From Anabaena sp. WA102 (GTDB lineage: Bacteria > Cyanobacteriota > Cyanobacteriia > Cyanobacteriales > Nostocaceae): a stretch of 64,000 bases of DNA. Positions 52,317 to 60,915 of the stretch are shown piece by piece. The notes under the pieces are model-generated. The model saw only the letters and a list, made by a program, of their open reading frames with translations. It ran no database searches and was not told the DNA's origin. Position 1 is the first letter of the stretch, and each line of letters starts with the position of its first letter. The stretch is taken from NCBI RefSeq assembly GCF_001277295.1, contig NZ_CP011456.1, forward strand, positions 124,001-188,000, read 5' to 3'. The translations under genes were made by a program, and so were the position numbers.

Positions 52317-54629
52317 ATGTCTAACAACCTTTTACAGCCTGATTCGGATGCACTACACCAGTCTGCTATTGATGTGATTACCCATATCAGTAATGTGATG
52401 TCAGAAGGTTGTGCAATATTGAGAGAACATGATCGGTTGCTGACGGAAAATCAGGGTGGGAATCGGTTGGGGGCTGAGATTAAGGCTATTGAAGAAGATA
52501 TAAGGCACGTCAATGAGAAGCTGGAAAGGGTGAAGCGTAAAGAATTGACGATGACGATTGTTGCGCCAACCAGTGCGGGTAAGTCTACTATTATTAATGC
52601 GATCGCTGGACAGGATTTATTACCTAGTCGTAATGATGCGATGACGGTTTTACCGACTGAGATTGTTTTTTCTCGTGAGGTAACTCGTCCTAAGTTGATT
52701 CTGGATAAGGCTTTGATGACGCTTTTGCGAGAGGTTTGGGGACAATTACATCAGAAATTACAACGAATTGGTTTAAAGGAAGCTGTTGAACAGGCTACTA
52801 GAAATGATTTTCCCCGCGAGAATGTAATTAGGGAAATTTTGAACAGTAGTTCTGTTTCTTCTCAATCTGAGGTGGAAGAATCAAATGGTATTCAAGCTGA
52901 ATTAATCAGAATAAATGATTTACTGCGGTTGTGCGGTATTTTTGGTGTAGCTACAGAATTTTTGTCTTCTTTGTCTGAAATACCTCGGATTGAAGTTCCT
53001 TTTCCGCAACAATTATCATCTCTAAAAAATTCGGGTTTGGGGACTTTGGCGCTAGTGGATACCCCTGGACCTAGTGAGGATAAGTCTTTAAATTTACTGA
53101 ATGTTGTCAAGGATAGACTCATAGCGAGTTCTCTGGTTTTGGTGGTGGTGGACTATACGAAAATTGGACAAACAGATCCAGCAAAAGTCAAGAAGTTGGT
53201 AGATGAAATCGCTGCTATTAAGGGACGCGATCGCATTTATATCATCGTTAACAAAATTGATGCTCGTGATCCTAATAATCCTGACGATTTAACTGCTGAA
53301 CAAATTTTAAGTTTGGTTAAAACTAAATATGAAATTGATGATCCTCAAAATCGAGTTTTTGAAATGTCGGCTCGTCAAGCGTTTTTAGCTACTAACTTTC
53401 AGCGTGAGAAAGGGATTTATCAGCTAACAGAATTGCGAGGAAGGAAGAGTTTTGAGGCTCTTGGACAGGAATATTATGGAAAGCCTTGGAAAACTAAAAA
53501 AATGACAGCTACTTTAGAAGAAATGCAGAAAGCGGCTAATGAGTTTTTGGAAGATTCTGGTTTTGCGGGATTTATAGATAAGGCCATTACTCCTTTAGTA
53601 CCTAGTATGATTACTATCAAGAGTACGTTAAATGAAAATAGTGATAGATTTACTTCTTTTTTATCTTGTCTCAGGAAGTACAAGGGAATACTTGAGCGAG
53701 ATATTCAACGTCTAGAGATTGAGATTAATCAATTAGAAATAGAAGTTATAGCGATAAATTCACACATTACAAATATTTTTGAACTAAAAAAACATCAAAT
53801 ATTAAGCTTAAGAGAACTAAATGTTATTCTTGAAAAAGAGAGTCATGGATTATATGAAGAAATTCGCTCTCTTGCATATATTTTACTAGTAAAGGCAACA
53901 CAGATTGCGAATAATCTCAAGAATTGGAGGACTGCGAATGGGATTGCGACTTTTTCACTTATCCCTGTTGGTATTTTGACAGAGTCAATGGTTATAGATC
54001 ATCACAATAAAGAATTGGATAAGGAGTTATCCTTATTTCAAACTAACTATAGTGCAATTACTGAATGTTATTGCAATCAATTAACAAATAACTTACTTGA
54101 TAGATTAAAGCAGATCATTAAGCAAATAAATAACAATTACTCAAGTCAAGATGAGTTAGTCCTTAGCGATGTACAGAAAAGATTCCACAATCACAAAATA
54201 GTGCGGCGTGATGCAACTTCAGACACATACGGAAAGAATATTATATCCTATGAAAAATTAACATCATACTTGAAACTGAATCAAGTTCGCTTATATGGCT
54301 CAGATATAGATACTAAATTTGCGTATGTAAATAACTTGCCCTTAGATTGTGTAAATACACGCACAATTTTTCAACAAATTGGACAGGATGCAATTAATAC
54401 TGTAGAAAGGAGTTTAACTAAAGATATTGATACTTTTACTCAACAGAGAGTGAGTCTTTTGCAAGAATATAAGGTCAGTTTGCAGTCCACAATTCAGGCA
54501 AACAAAAAAATACTATATAGCTATACAATCACTTTAAGTGTAAGTCAATACAATCAACTTTTAGATAAAGCTGCTAATTTAGAAAAAGATTTAAAATATT
54601 TGCAAAAATATTTTGATAACATTAAATAA
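52317..54629 (+). CDS. CrfC-like dynamin GTPase 1 of the second set
   Basis: 770 residues. G1 APTSAGKSTI at about 83-92 (first Gly replaced by Ala), the switch motif LPTEIVFS, G3 LVDTPGP near 246-252, and G4 IVNKID near 310-315, so the G domain looks functional. The large insertions before G3 (about 125-225) fit the CrfC/YjdA type. A helical stalk with coiled coil follows (about 420-530 and 700-770), with a moderately hydrophobic stretch ATFSLIPVGIL near 545. It is first of three genes with 9- and 18-bp gaps, clearly an operon. In E. coli the homologue RdcA/CrfC acts with RdcB/YjcZ. Confidence 0.8.
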   Translation: MSNNLLQPDSDALHQSAIDVITHISNVMSEGCAILREHDRLLTENQGGNRLGAEIKAIEEDIRHVNEKLERVKRKELTMTIVAPTSAGKSTIINAIAGQDLLPSRNDAMTVLPTEIVFSREVTRPKLILDKALMTLLREVWGQLHQKLQRIGLKEAVEQATRNDFPRENVIREILNSSSVSSQSEVEESNGIQAELIRINDLLRLCGIFGVATEFLSSLSEIPRIEVPFPQQLSSLKNSGLGTLALVDTPGPSEDKSLNLLNVVKDRLIASSLVLVVVDYTKIGQTDPAKVKKLVDEIAAIKGRDRIYIIVNKIDARDPNNPDDLTAEQILSLVKTKYEIDDPQNRVFEMSARQAFLATNFQREKGIYQLTELRGRKSFEALGQEYYGKPWKTKKMTATLEEMQKAANEFLEDSGFAGFIDKAITPLVPSMITIKSTLNENSDRFTSFLSCLRKYKGILERDIQRLEIEINQLEIEVIAINSHITNIFELKKHQILSLRELNVILEKESHGLYEEIRSLAYILLVKATQIANNLKNWRTANGIATFSLIPVGILTESMVIDHHNKELDKELSLFQTNYSAITECYCNQLTNNLLDRLKQIIKQINNNYSSQDELVLSDVQKRFHNHKIVRRDATSDTYGKNIISYEKLTSYLKLNQVRLYGSDIDTKFAYVNNLPLDCVNTRTIFQQIGQDAINTVERSLTKDIDTFTQQRVSLLQEYKVSLQSTIQANKKILYSYTITLSVSQYNQLLDKAANLEKDLKYLQKYFDNIK

Positions 54630-54638
54630 AAAACAAAA

Positions 54639-55622
54639 ATGTCACTTATTAATTTTGACGAACTTCAAAAAAAGGAATCTGAAATTCCTATTATTACTGA
54701 TAAAATACTCGTGGATTTGGTAAATTCAATCCAAGTCAATGACGATCTAATTAGTTTTCGCCAAAAGCAAGGATTATTTGGACAGTTTTTTGATAGCCTT
54801 ACAGGAGCAGATCGAAACCGTCAACTTGCTATAGATAAAAATGTCAATGTAGCAATGCAATCTTTCCATGATTTGGTGTTAGATATTTCTAATAATTTGA
54901 ATGTTAGTAATAACGCAATTATCACCATTGAAGAAAAATTAATAGAAACTCGTCAAGCAATCCGTAACCAGCGACAGGACATTAATTTACTTCAAGATAT
55001 TGTCAATCAACTGCAACACAAAGTTGAAGATCACGAACATCGGATTCTGAAATTAGAACAACGAGTTTATAGAACAGAAGTTCAGCATAGAATTGAAGAT
55101 GCGATCGCCGCATGGCAGTCAAAACGGACATATCAAGGCTTTCATTGGGCAATTCAAGTTGCTTTTGTCACCCGTGAAATAGTAGATTATGCACTGGGTG
55201 ATTACGAACGATTAATCACAAAAGGTAAAGACAGCCAACTGCGTCAGAGTATAAGCGATAGAATACTTGCAACCGACAACACAATCCCCGATCATCATTT
55301 TCCATTAACCAACCTCCTCAACCTGTCATATAGCGAAACATCCCAAGAAAACCAAGAACTTGCAGGTTATTTGTTGGAAGTAGAATCTATTTCCGAACAA
55401 AGACTAGGGAAAACTCTCTATTTATTTACCCTTGGTAAAACCCTAGAATTAGCCCAACTACCCAAACAACAACAGCCCCAAAATCTAGCCCAAACCGCCT
55501 TTGAATTATGCCGTAACTATCCCAATGTTCTGATTTTGCCCACCACTAGCAAAAGAGAATTTGTTGAACGCATTGTGAATGAAACTGCAAGCGATCGGTT
55601 AAACTTGATAACATTAGTATAA
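54639..55622 (+). CDS. coiled-coil protein between the two dynamins, RdcB/YjcZ-like
   Basis: A 327-residue soluble protein. The N-terminal helix pair (ITDKILVDLVNSIQVNDDLI and GLFGQFFDSLTGADRNRQLA) leads into a coiled coil (about residues 80-150), then a helical domain YQGFHWAIQVAFVTREIVDYALGDYERLI, and a C-terminal domain ending FVERIVNETASDRLNLITL. The position beside CrfC-like dynamins and the GLFGxFFDSLTGADRNRQL stretch suggest the diguanylate-cyclase regulator RdcB (YjcZ) family. Binding to one or both dynamins is the likely role; no cyclase is nearby. Confidence 0.65.
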   Translation: MSLINFDELQKKESEIPIITDKILVDLVNSIQVNDDLISFRQKQGLFGQFFDSLTGADRNRQLAIDKNVNVAMQSFHDLVLDISNNLNVSNNAIITIEEKLIETRQAIRNQRQDINLLQDIVNQLQHKVEDHEHRILKLEQRVYRTEVQHRIEDAIAAWQSKRTYQGFHWAIQVAFVTREIVDYALGDYERLITKGKDSQLRQSISDRILATDNTIPDHHFPLTNLLNLSYSETSQENQELAGYLLEVESISEQRLGKTLYLFTLGKTLELAQLPKQQQPQNLAQTAFELCRNYPNVLILPTTSKREFVERIVNETASDRLNLITLV

Positions 55623-55640
55623 TTACAGGAGAATAAAGTA

Positions 55641-58097
55641 ATGTCTAACGATACTCTAAACCCCAATATTTATGCACTTCAGCAATCTGTGGTTATTGTT
55701 TTGTCGCAGGCTCAAAAGTTGATGAACTATGCCAGTCAAACATTGGAGACTCCAAACAGCAAGGATCGCCGATGTGCAGAACACGCTAAGAGTATCGAAA
55801 ATGAAATTACTAAGGTCAAAAATTTAGAGCTACGCATGGCGATCGTTGCTCCCATGAAAGCGGGTAAGTCCACAATTATTAATGCGATCGTGGGGCAAGA
55901 TATTTTGCCAAGTCGTAATACAGCGATGACAACGCTACCGACTGAGATCGTTTTTTCCAAAGAAGTAACTGAACCGAAGTTAAAGCTGCAATATGACGGT
56001 GCTGATACTTTTGATGTATTAAAGCGATCATGGGTGAGTCTCAAGGCAAAGATAAGGCAAATTGGACTTAATCAAGCTAAGGAAAGCACGAAGGATTATC
56101 CTCATTTACAATATTTACTAGAAGAGGTGGCTGGTAATCCAGAAATATCTTTTGTGCCAGAAACATCGGGAACAGAATTTATCCAAACTGCTTTGACAAA
56201 GTTAAATGACCTTGTTCGCCTATGCAGCGTTTTAATGCCATCCGACAATACGCTCATGTGTTTACTGGCTGTACCGCGCCTCGAAGTACCTCCTTCTTCA
56301 ACTCTCAAATTAGATGGAGTCGGCAAATTGGTCTTTGTTGATACCCCAGGTCCAAATGAAGCAGGTGATCTTAAGCTTGATGTTGTTGTCAAACGCCAAC
56401 TTGATGCTAGTTCAATCGTTTTGTTGGTATTGGACTTTACCCAACTGAATACTAAGGCATCAGAAAAAGTGAAGAGTGATGTTGATGAAGTTGCAAAAAT
56501 CAAGGGGCTTGAGAGCATTTATGTTTTGATCAACAAAATTGATCAGCGTCAAGAAAAAGGCATGACGAAAGAACAGGTTTTGGAATTTGTTAATAGCAAG
56601 TTTGGAATTGAAGCCAGTACAGATCGAGTGTTTGAAATCTCAGCTTCCCGTGCGGCTTATGCCTCCAATTTTCTTGCTGAGTTGCGTCTAAATCCAAGTA
56701 TATCCGATCCGAAATCAATGAAGACATCTGAGCCTTTGGCTAGACAAGCTTTTGGTGATATGTGGGAAGATGAATTCCCAGAAGCTACTATAGAAAGAAT
56801 GATAAAAGCCTCAGATCGTATTTGGAGTAAGTCTGGTTTTACTGAATTTTTAGAAAAAGCGATCGCGGCACTAATCGCACAAGCTGCTCCTCTTACGCTT
56901 TTAAATGCTCTTAATGATGTACGTTCTAGATTAACGACACTCCAGGCCAGTATTAGTCTTCAGAAAAATGCTTTTGGTAAAGACATTCAGACATTACAGG
57001 GACAAATCGCTGCCTTAGAACGTGATTTAATTATTCTTGTAGATTGCCAAGATAAACTTAAATATCAAGTCAATACTCTGGCTAAAGACCTAGAGAAAGA
57101 ATTAACTAGTAGTCTCCGTAAGATGGAAGAAGAAAGCCGTGCAGAGTTTAAGAGGATTTTTGACAAGCGAGAGTCTGATGAAGCAGGGTGGATGAAAAAG
57201 CTTTTTGGAGGATTGTTTGATATAGCTGAATCGTTTGGCGTTAAACAAGGGGCTAGTTCAACTGAATTTAACTCTAAAGCAGAAGCGGATAGATTCATTG
57301 AACAAACAAATGCATCAGCAAGAAATATTGTCAATGCTTTGATGATCGATGCGAGAGAAAATGCTTTAAAAAAAGTTACACAATCTCGCCAAAATATTGA
57401 ATCTCTTATCAGAAAAGAGAGCCTGCCAGTTATTCAGCAAGCCCAAAGACGATTGGCACAAACATTCAATATAAATTTACAGCTACCAGATGTTTTGGGT
57501 AATATTGAACTTGAACAAAATATTTCCTTAAATGTTAGCGCAAAGTCGGATGTTAAGACAGTTTATGAAGCAGGCGAAATGGTTAAAGAGCGGCGTTGGT
57601 ACACATTAGGTCTTTGGGAACATAACAAAGAGGTCAAAGAAAGAATTTGGTACACATTGTGGTTGGTGGAACATAATGACACTTCATCCACTGGTCAAAC
57701 CGTATCCAGAAAAGATTGGGATGACGTTACTCGTACATACGACGCTAAATCAGTTGCAAAAAGTGAAACATTTTATAAGGTTTCGATTGATGAACTTACT
57801 AATTCCTTTAATCAATCAATCTCATCTGCAGTTGACAAGGTGACGAGCCAGATTCTTAGCTATCTTCAGGACGATTTTCAATCGGGAATTGTCAGTTTTT
57901 TTGCCGAACTTGACCAGTTCTTAAAGGGTTATCGAGATGACTTACAGAAATCAATTGAAGCGGGTAAGCGATCAGCAGAAGATCGTGAGGCTTCGAGGCG
58001 TGTATTTGATTATATTTTGGATAAAAGCCCGCAACTAATAAATGATGTTGAAACGCAAACAAAATATGTAAATCAACATTTACCAGAAAGAAAATAA
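55641..58097 (+). CDS. CrfC-like dynamin GTPase 2 of the second set
   Basis: 818 residues, a diverged paralogue of the GTPase at 52317. G1 APMKAGKSTI about 70-79; shared NAIVGQDILPSRNTAMTTLP; G3 FVDTPGP about 232; G4 LINKID about 296. After a helical stalk, the C-terminal third is different from its paralogue: residues about 650-680 hold two units KERRWYTLGLWEHN and KERIWYTLWLVEHN, an internal duplication rich in Trp. The tail is coiled coil. Third gene of the operon; a MITE follows its stop by 11 bp. Confidence 0.8.
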   Translation: MSNDTLNPNIYALQQSVVIVLSQAQKLMNYASQTLETPNSKDRRCAEHAKSIENEITKVKNLELRMAIVAPMKAGKSTIINAIVGQDILPSRNTAMTTLPTEIVFSKEVTEPKLKLQYDGADTFDVLKRSWVSLKAKIRQIGLNQAKESTKDYPHLQYLLEEVAGNPEISFVPETSGTEFIQTALTKLNDLVRLCSVLMPSDNTLMCLLAVPRLEVPPSSTLKLDGVGKLVFVDTPGPNEAGDLKLDVVVKRQLDASSIVLLVLDFTQLNTKASEKVKSDVDEVAKIKGLESIYVLINKIDQRQEKGMTKEQVLEFVNSKFGIEASTDRVFEISASRAAYASNFLAELRLNPSISDPKSMKTSEPLARQAFGDMWEDEFPEATIERMIKASDRIWSKSGFTEFLEKAIAALIAQAAPLTLLNALNDVRSRLTTLQASISLQKNAFGKDIQTLQGQIAALERDLIILVDCQDKLKYQVNTLAKDLEKELTSSLRKMEEESRAEFKRIFDKRESDEAGWMKKLFGGLFDIAESFGVKQGASSTEFNSKAEADRFIEQTNASARNIVNALMIDARENALKKVTQSRQNIESLIRKESLPVIQQAQRRLAQTFNINLQLPDVLGNIELEQNISLNVSAKSDVKTVYEAGEMVKERRWYTLGLWEHNKEVKERIWYTLWLVEHNDTSSTGQTVSRKDWDDVTRTYDAKSVAKSETFYKVSIDELTNSFNQSISSAVDKVTSQILSYLQDDFQSGIVSFFAELDQFLKGYRDDLQKSIEAGKRSAEDREASRRVFDYILDKSPQLINDVETQTKYVNQHLPERK

Positions 58098-58109
58098 TAA
58101 TGTCAATTA

Positions 58110-58218
58110 GAGACTTCCAAGAAATAAATTATCCCAAGAAACGAACCACAGAGGCACAGAGTACACAGAGAGAGAATTTTTGTACCAGTTTTGGGACATT
58201 TTTTTATTTGGAAGTCTC
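58110..58218 (+). mobile_element. 109-bp MITE, copy 3 (TTA duplication)
   Basis: Perfect ends GAGACTTCC and GGAAGTCTC, flanked by TTA at 58107-58109 and 58219-58221. I count four differences from copy 1. It separates the dynamin operon from the antitoxin-PIN unit, where a run-through transcript would carry it as a hairpin. Confidence 0.9.
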
Positions 58219-58296
58219 TTAGTGTAATTACAGGAGAAGAAAAGACAATTTAGCCATGTCCAGATGATTATAAAATATTGGATTCAATCAAACTCT

Positions 58297-58683
58297 ATGA
58301 CAAAACTAACCCTTGACTTACAAACCTCAGCCGAAGTATTAGGTACAACGCCAGATCATTTTTTAGCATGGCTACAAAGTGAACAACCTAGCGGCATCAT
58401 CACCTTAGACAATCAGCCCCAAGTATCTATCTTTACTCTTGCTCGTATCCTTGATACAACAGCCCAAGAGTTACTTAATTTACTATCAATTTCTAAAGAT
58501 CAAGATTTATTAGAACCACAAGTCAAGTTATCAACGCAGGAAATAGATACAGAAATTCCCATTTGGGAAAGTTTTACAAATTTTGCTCATTCCCTCCCTC
58601 CAGAAGTTCTAGATCGCTTACCCATTGATGGAGCAGCCAATCATGATCATTATTTGTACGGTTCGCCCAAGCAATCCACATAA
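58297..58683 (+). CDS. antitoxin-like protein upstream of a PIN toxin
   Basis: 128 residues from the ATG at 58297 (MTKLTLDLQTSAEVLGTTPD); a longer frame to 58264 exists. The N-terminal part looks like a small helical DNA-binding or excisionase-like domain. The C-terminus LDRLPIDGAANHDHYLYGSP is the pattern I associate with antitoxins of cyanobacterial PIN proteins. Two bases separate it from the PIN gene. Confidence 0.7.
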   Translation: MTKLTLDLQTSAEVLGTTPDHFLAWLQSEQPSGIITLDNQPQVSIFTLARILDTTAQELLNLLSISKDQDLLEPQVKLSTQEIDTEIPIWESFTNFAHSLPPEVLDRLPIDGAANHDHYLYGSPKQST

Positions 58684-58685
58684 AT

Positions 58686-59111
58686 ATGAGACAAATTTTT
58701 GCCGATACTTTTTACTGGATTGCATTATGTAACCAGCGCGATCAATGGCATCAACAAGTTGTTAACTTCAGTCAGCAATTAAAAGGAACAAAACTTGTAA
58801 CTTCTGATGCTGTACTCAATGAGTTGCTCAACTACTACGCTCAATTTGGTTCAGAAATGCGTTTAGGTATTTCTCAAAGAGCTAGAGAAATTCTCAGAAG
58901 TAAAAATATTCAAGTCATAACCCATACCAGAGAAGTATTTATTGAAGGACTAGACCTTTATGCAAATCGTCTTGACAAGGGCTATAGTCTTACGGACTGT
59001 ATGTCAATGATCATCATGGAGCGACTCAAAATCACAGAGATATTGACCCACGATAAGCACTTTACCCAAGAAGGGTTTCTGATCTTATTTCAAGAAGAGA
59101 GAAATGCCTAA
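58686..59111 (+). CDS. PIN-domain protein
   Basis: A 141-residue PIN nuclease: FADTFYWIALCNQRDQW (first Asp), SDAVLNELLNYY (Glu), GYSLTDCMSMIIM (Asp) and ILTHDKHFTQEGF. It differs clearly from the two VapC-like proteins at 43676 and 48935. The end overlaps the following xisI-like gene by 8 bp, so all three genes are coupled. Confidence 0.9.
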   Translation: MRQIFADTFYWIALCNQRDQWHQQVVNFSQQLKGTKLVTSDAVLNELLNYYAQFGSEMRLGISQRAREILRSKNIQVITHTREVFIEGLDLYANRLDKGYSLTDCMSMIIMERLKITEILTHDKHFTQEGFLILFQEERNA

Positions 59112-59436
59112 TCCACTAAATTATGTAGAAATTCTCAAGAAAGTGGTAAAGGATGCCACGATTCATCAACCCAGATTACAAGCAATCAAACTATACCCAG
59201 TTTGTGATGCTGAGTCTGGACATTTTGTAGTTCTTGCCACAGGTCGGGATAAACATTGTTGGATGGATAGTGTCCTATTTCATGCGCGACTCATCGAAAA
59301 AGATAACGGCAATTCTCAAATCATCATCGAAGAAGATAACTTTGAAGAAGGATTAGTTGATACACTCATCGAAGCAGGAATCAAAAAAGAAGATATTGTC
59401 ACCAGTTGGCAACAAGCGATCGCAGTGAATAAATAA
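59104..59436 (+). CDS. XisI-family protein, second copy
   Basis: A 110-residue XisI homologue: NYVEILKKVVKDATIHQPRL, then HCWMDSVLFHARLIEKDNGN and LIEAGIKKEDIVTSWQ. It has no XisH partner; instead it follows a PIN gene with 8-bp overlap. It is diverged from the XisI at 25910. An association with toxin modules suggests XisI proteins act beyond element excision. Confidence 0.88.
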   Translation: MPNPLNYVEILKKVVKDATIHQPRLQAIKLYPVCDAESGHFVVLATGRDKHCWMDSVLFHARLIEKDNGNSQIIIEEDNFEEGLVDTLIEAGIKKEDIVTSWQQAIAVNK

Positions 59437-59449
59437 TTTAAGTTCTTAT

Positions 59450-60406
59450 ATGAAAAATACCAAAATTAAAATCGGATTGGTACTGGCAGGTGGCGGTGCT
59501 AAGGGCGCGTACCAATCAGGTGTGGTCAAATATCTGGCAGAAATTGATTTTGCACCTCTGATGATTGCAGGTACAAGCATTGGTGCGCTCAATGGTGCGA
59601 TTCTCGCCTCTGGTACATCCTTTAAACAAGCTGCTGATCGCCTATGGCAACTATGGAGAGAACTGGGTGAAGCCAATATTATCAACTGGCAGTTAGTTAA
59701 ATATCCACTGCATTCCTTGGCACAATATTTACATTTCTCACAGGAAGACGCATCTCTGTGTGATCCCAACCCACTGGATAAATTTTTACGCTATGCCATC
59801 AATCCTCAACAATTGCGAGCAGGAATTGAACTCTGGGTAGCCGCGTTTCCCTCAGTACACAATTTTCTACCATCTTCACACAAAGCAGGTCAGATTGTCC
59901 CCACAATAGGCAATGCGATCGCCTCCAATCTTGGACAATCCGCTGAATATATTCATGTTCAATCAGCCAAAACTGATGAAGAAATTTATCAAACATTACT
60001 CGCTAGTGCCGCTATTCCTTTAGCCTTTAAGTCACGCCAGGTTGATGACAAGCATTATGTTGATGGTTGGCTAGGTGATAATGTCCCTCTCAAAGCCTTA
60101 GCAAATCGCGGTTGTACTCATGCGATCGTTATTCATTTAGGAAATGGTGAACTTTGGAATCGGCATGATTTCCCTAATCAAACAATAATTGAAATTCGTC
60201 CAACGGAAGATATGGGTGGTCTTAACACATTATTAGATTTTAGTCCCGAACGGATTCAACTTTTGCAAAATCGGGGTTATCAAGATGCAAAACGCTGTCT
60301 CGAACCAATTTTACAAACACTGATAATCGAGCGATCGCGCCAAGAAAGTTTTGCGCGGCTTCAGGAAACATCAAAGCGATTAAGAAACGATTCACCAATA
60401 TATTAG
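59450..60406 (+). CDS. patatin-like phospholipase
   Basis: A 318-residue patatin/RssA-type lipid acyl hydrolase. Oxyanion loop LAGGGAKGAYQSG near residue 12; nucleophile Ser in AGTSIGALNG (about 43); catalytic Asp in YVDGWLGDNVP (about 205). No signal peptide. It follows the xisI-like gene by 13 bp and is probably co-transcribed. Patatins act as membrane-degrading effectors in several defence systems; here a link with the GTPases upstream is speculative. Confidence 0.9.
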   Translation: MKNTKIKIGLVLAGGGAKGAYQSGVVKYLAEIDFAPLMIAGTSIGALNGAILASGTSFKQAADRLWQLWRELGEANIINWQLVKYPLHSLAQYLHFSQEDASLCDPNPLDKFLRYAINPQQLRAGIELWVAAFPSVHNFLPSSHKAGQIVPTIGNAIASNLGQSAEYIHVQSAKTDEEIYQTLLASAAIPLAFKSRQVDDKHYVDGWLGDNVPLKALANRGCTHAIVIHLGNGELWNRHDFPNQTIIEIRPTEDMGGLNTLLDFSPERIQLLQNRGYQDAKRCLEPILQTLIIERSRQESFARLQETSKRLRNDSPIY

Positions 60407-60670
60407 TTAAAACTGAATGATAAAACAGCCTTGGGGTGCGGTACAAATAAACAAGGCACTGTGCGCTATGATTTCGGTTGTGGGGATAGGAATAATCTTT
60501 TGGGGGTGTAATGCTAATATACTAAACACAGGTGAGATTTAAACTTTTGCCAAATGACAAAGAACCCAGACGTGTAGGGGTTTAGCTCATGCTTTACCCC
60601 TACGTTTAGAATCAAACAATCAAGCCGTTTTGAGTATAACTCCCAGCTTCAAGAGGCAAGATGGAAGATA

Positions 60671-60915
60671 TATAGGGCTTGCTGAAAAAGTTGTCCGTGA
60701 CGGCAGGGAAATCTTAACTCTTAACTGGGAACAGTTTCAGCCATCTGGATATCCTCAATTTTCTAAATCCGACCCAGGAAAATGCACCAATTTTGAGACA
60801 CCATCAGCCAAAACCTTGCACTTTCTTGTGATAAAAATCAGCGAAACCCTTATTAATGAAAGGTTTCAGTTTTATATGGCTAACGCCACGCTACGCTATC
60901 AGCAAGCCCTACATA
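60671..60915. mobile_element. ~245-bp element with TAGGGCTTGCTGA ends
   Basis: Inverted ends TAGGGCTTGCTGA and TCAGCAAGCCCTA are perfect over 13 bp. The interior contains the dispersed motif GGCTAACGCCACGCTACGCT. The 133-codon plus frame across it (60630-61031) is not accepted. The right end carries the stop codon of the guanylyltransferase gene. The rest of the 60407-60908 gap shows no gene. Confidence 0.65.

Noticed and set aside
59450..60406. Patatin as a CBASS effector
   Set aside because: No CD-NTase-like gene or other CBASS component was recognised within the window, so only a general phospholipase call is given.
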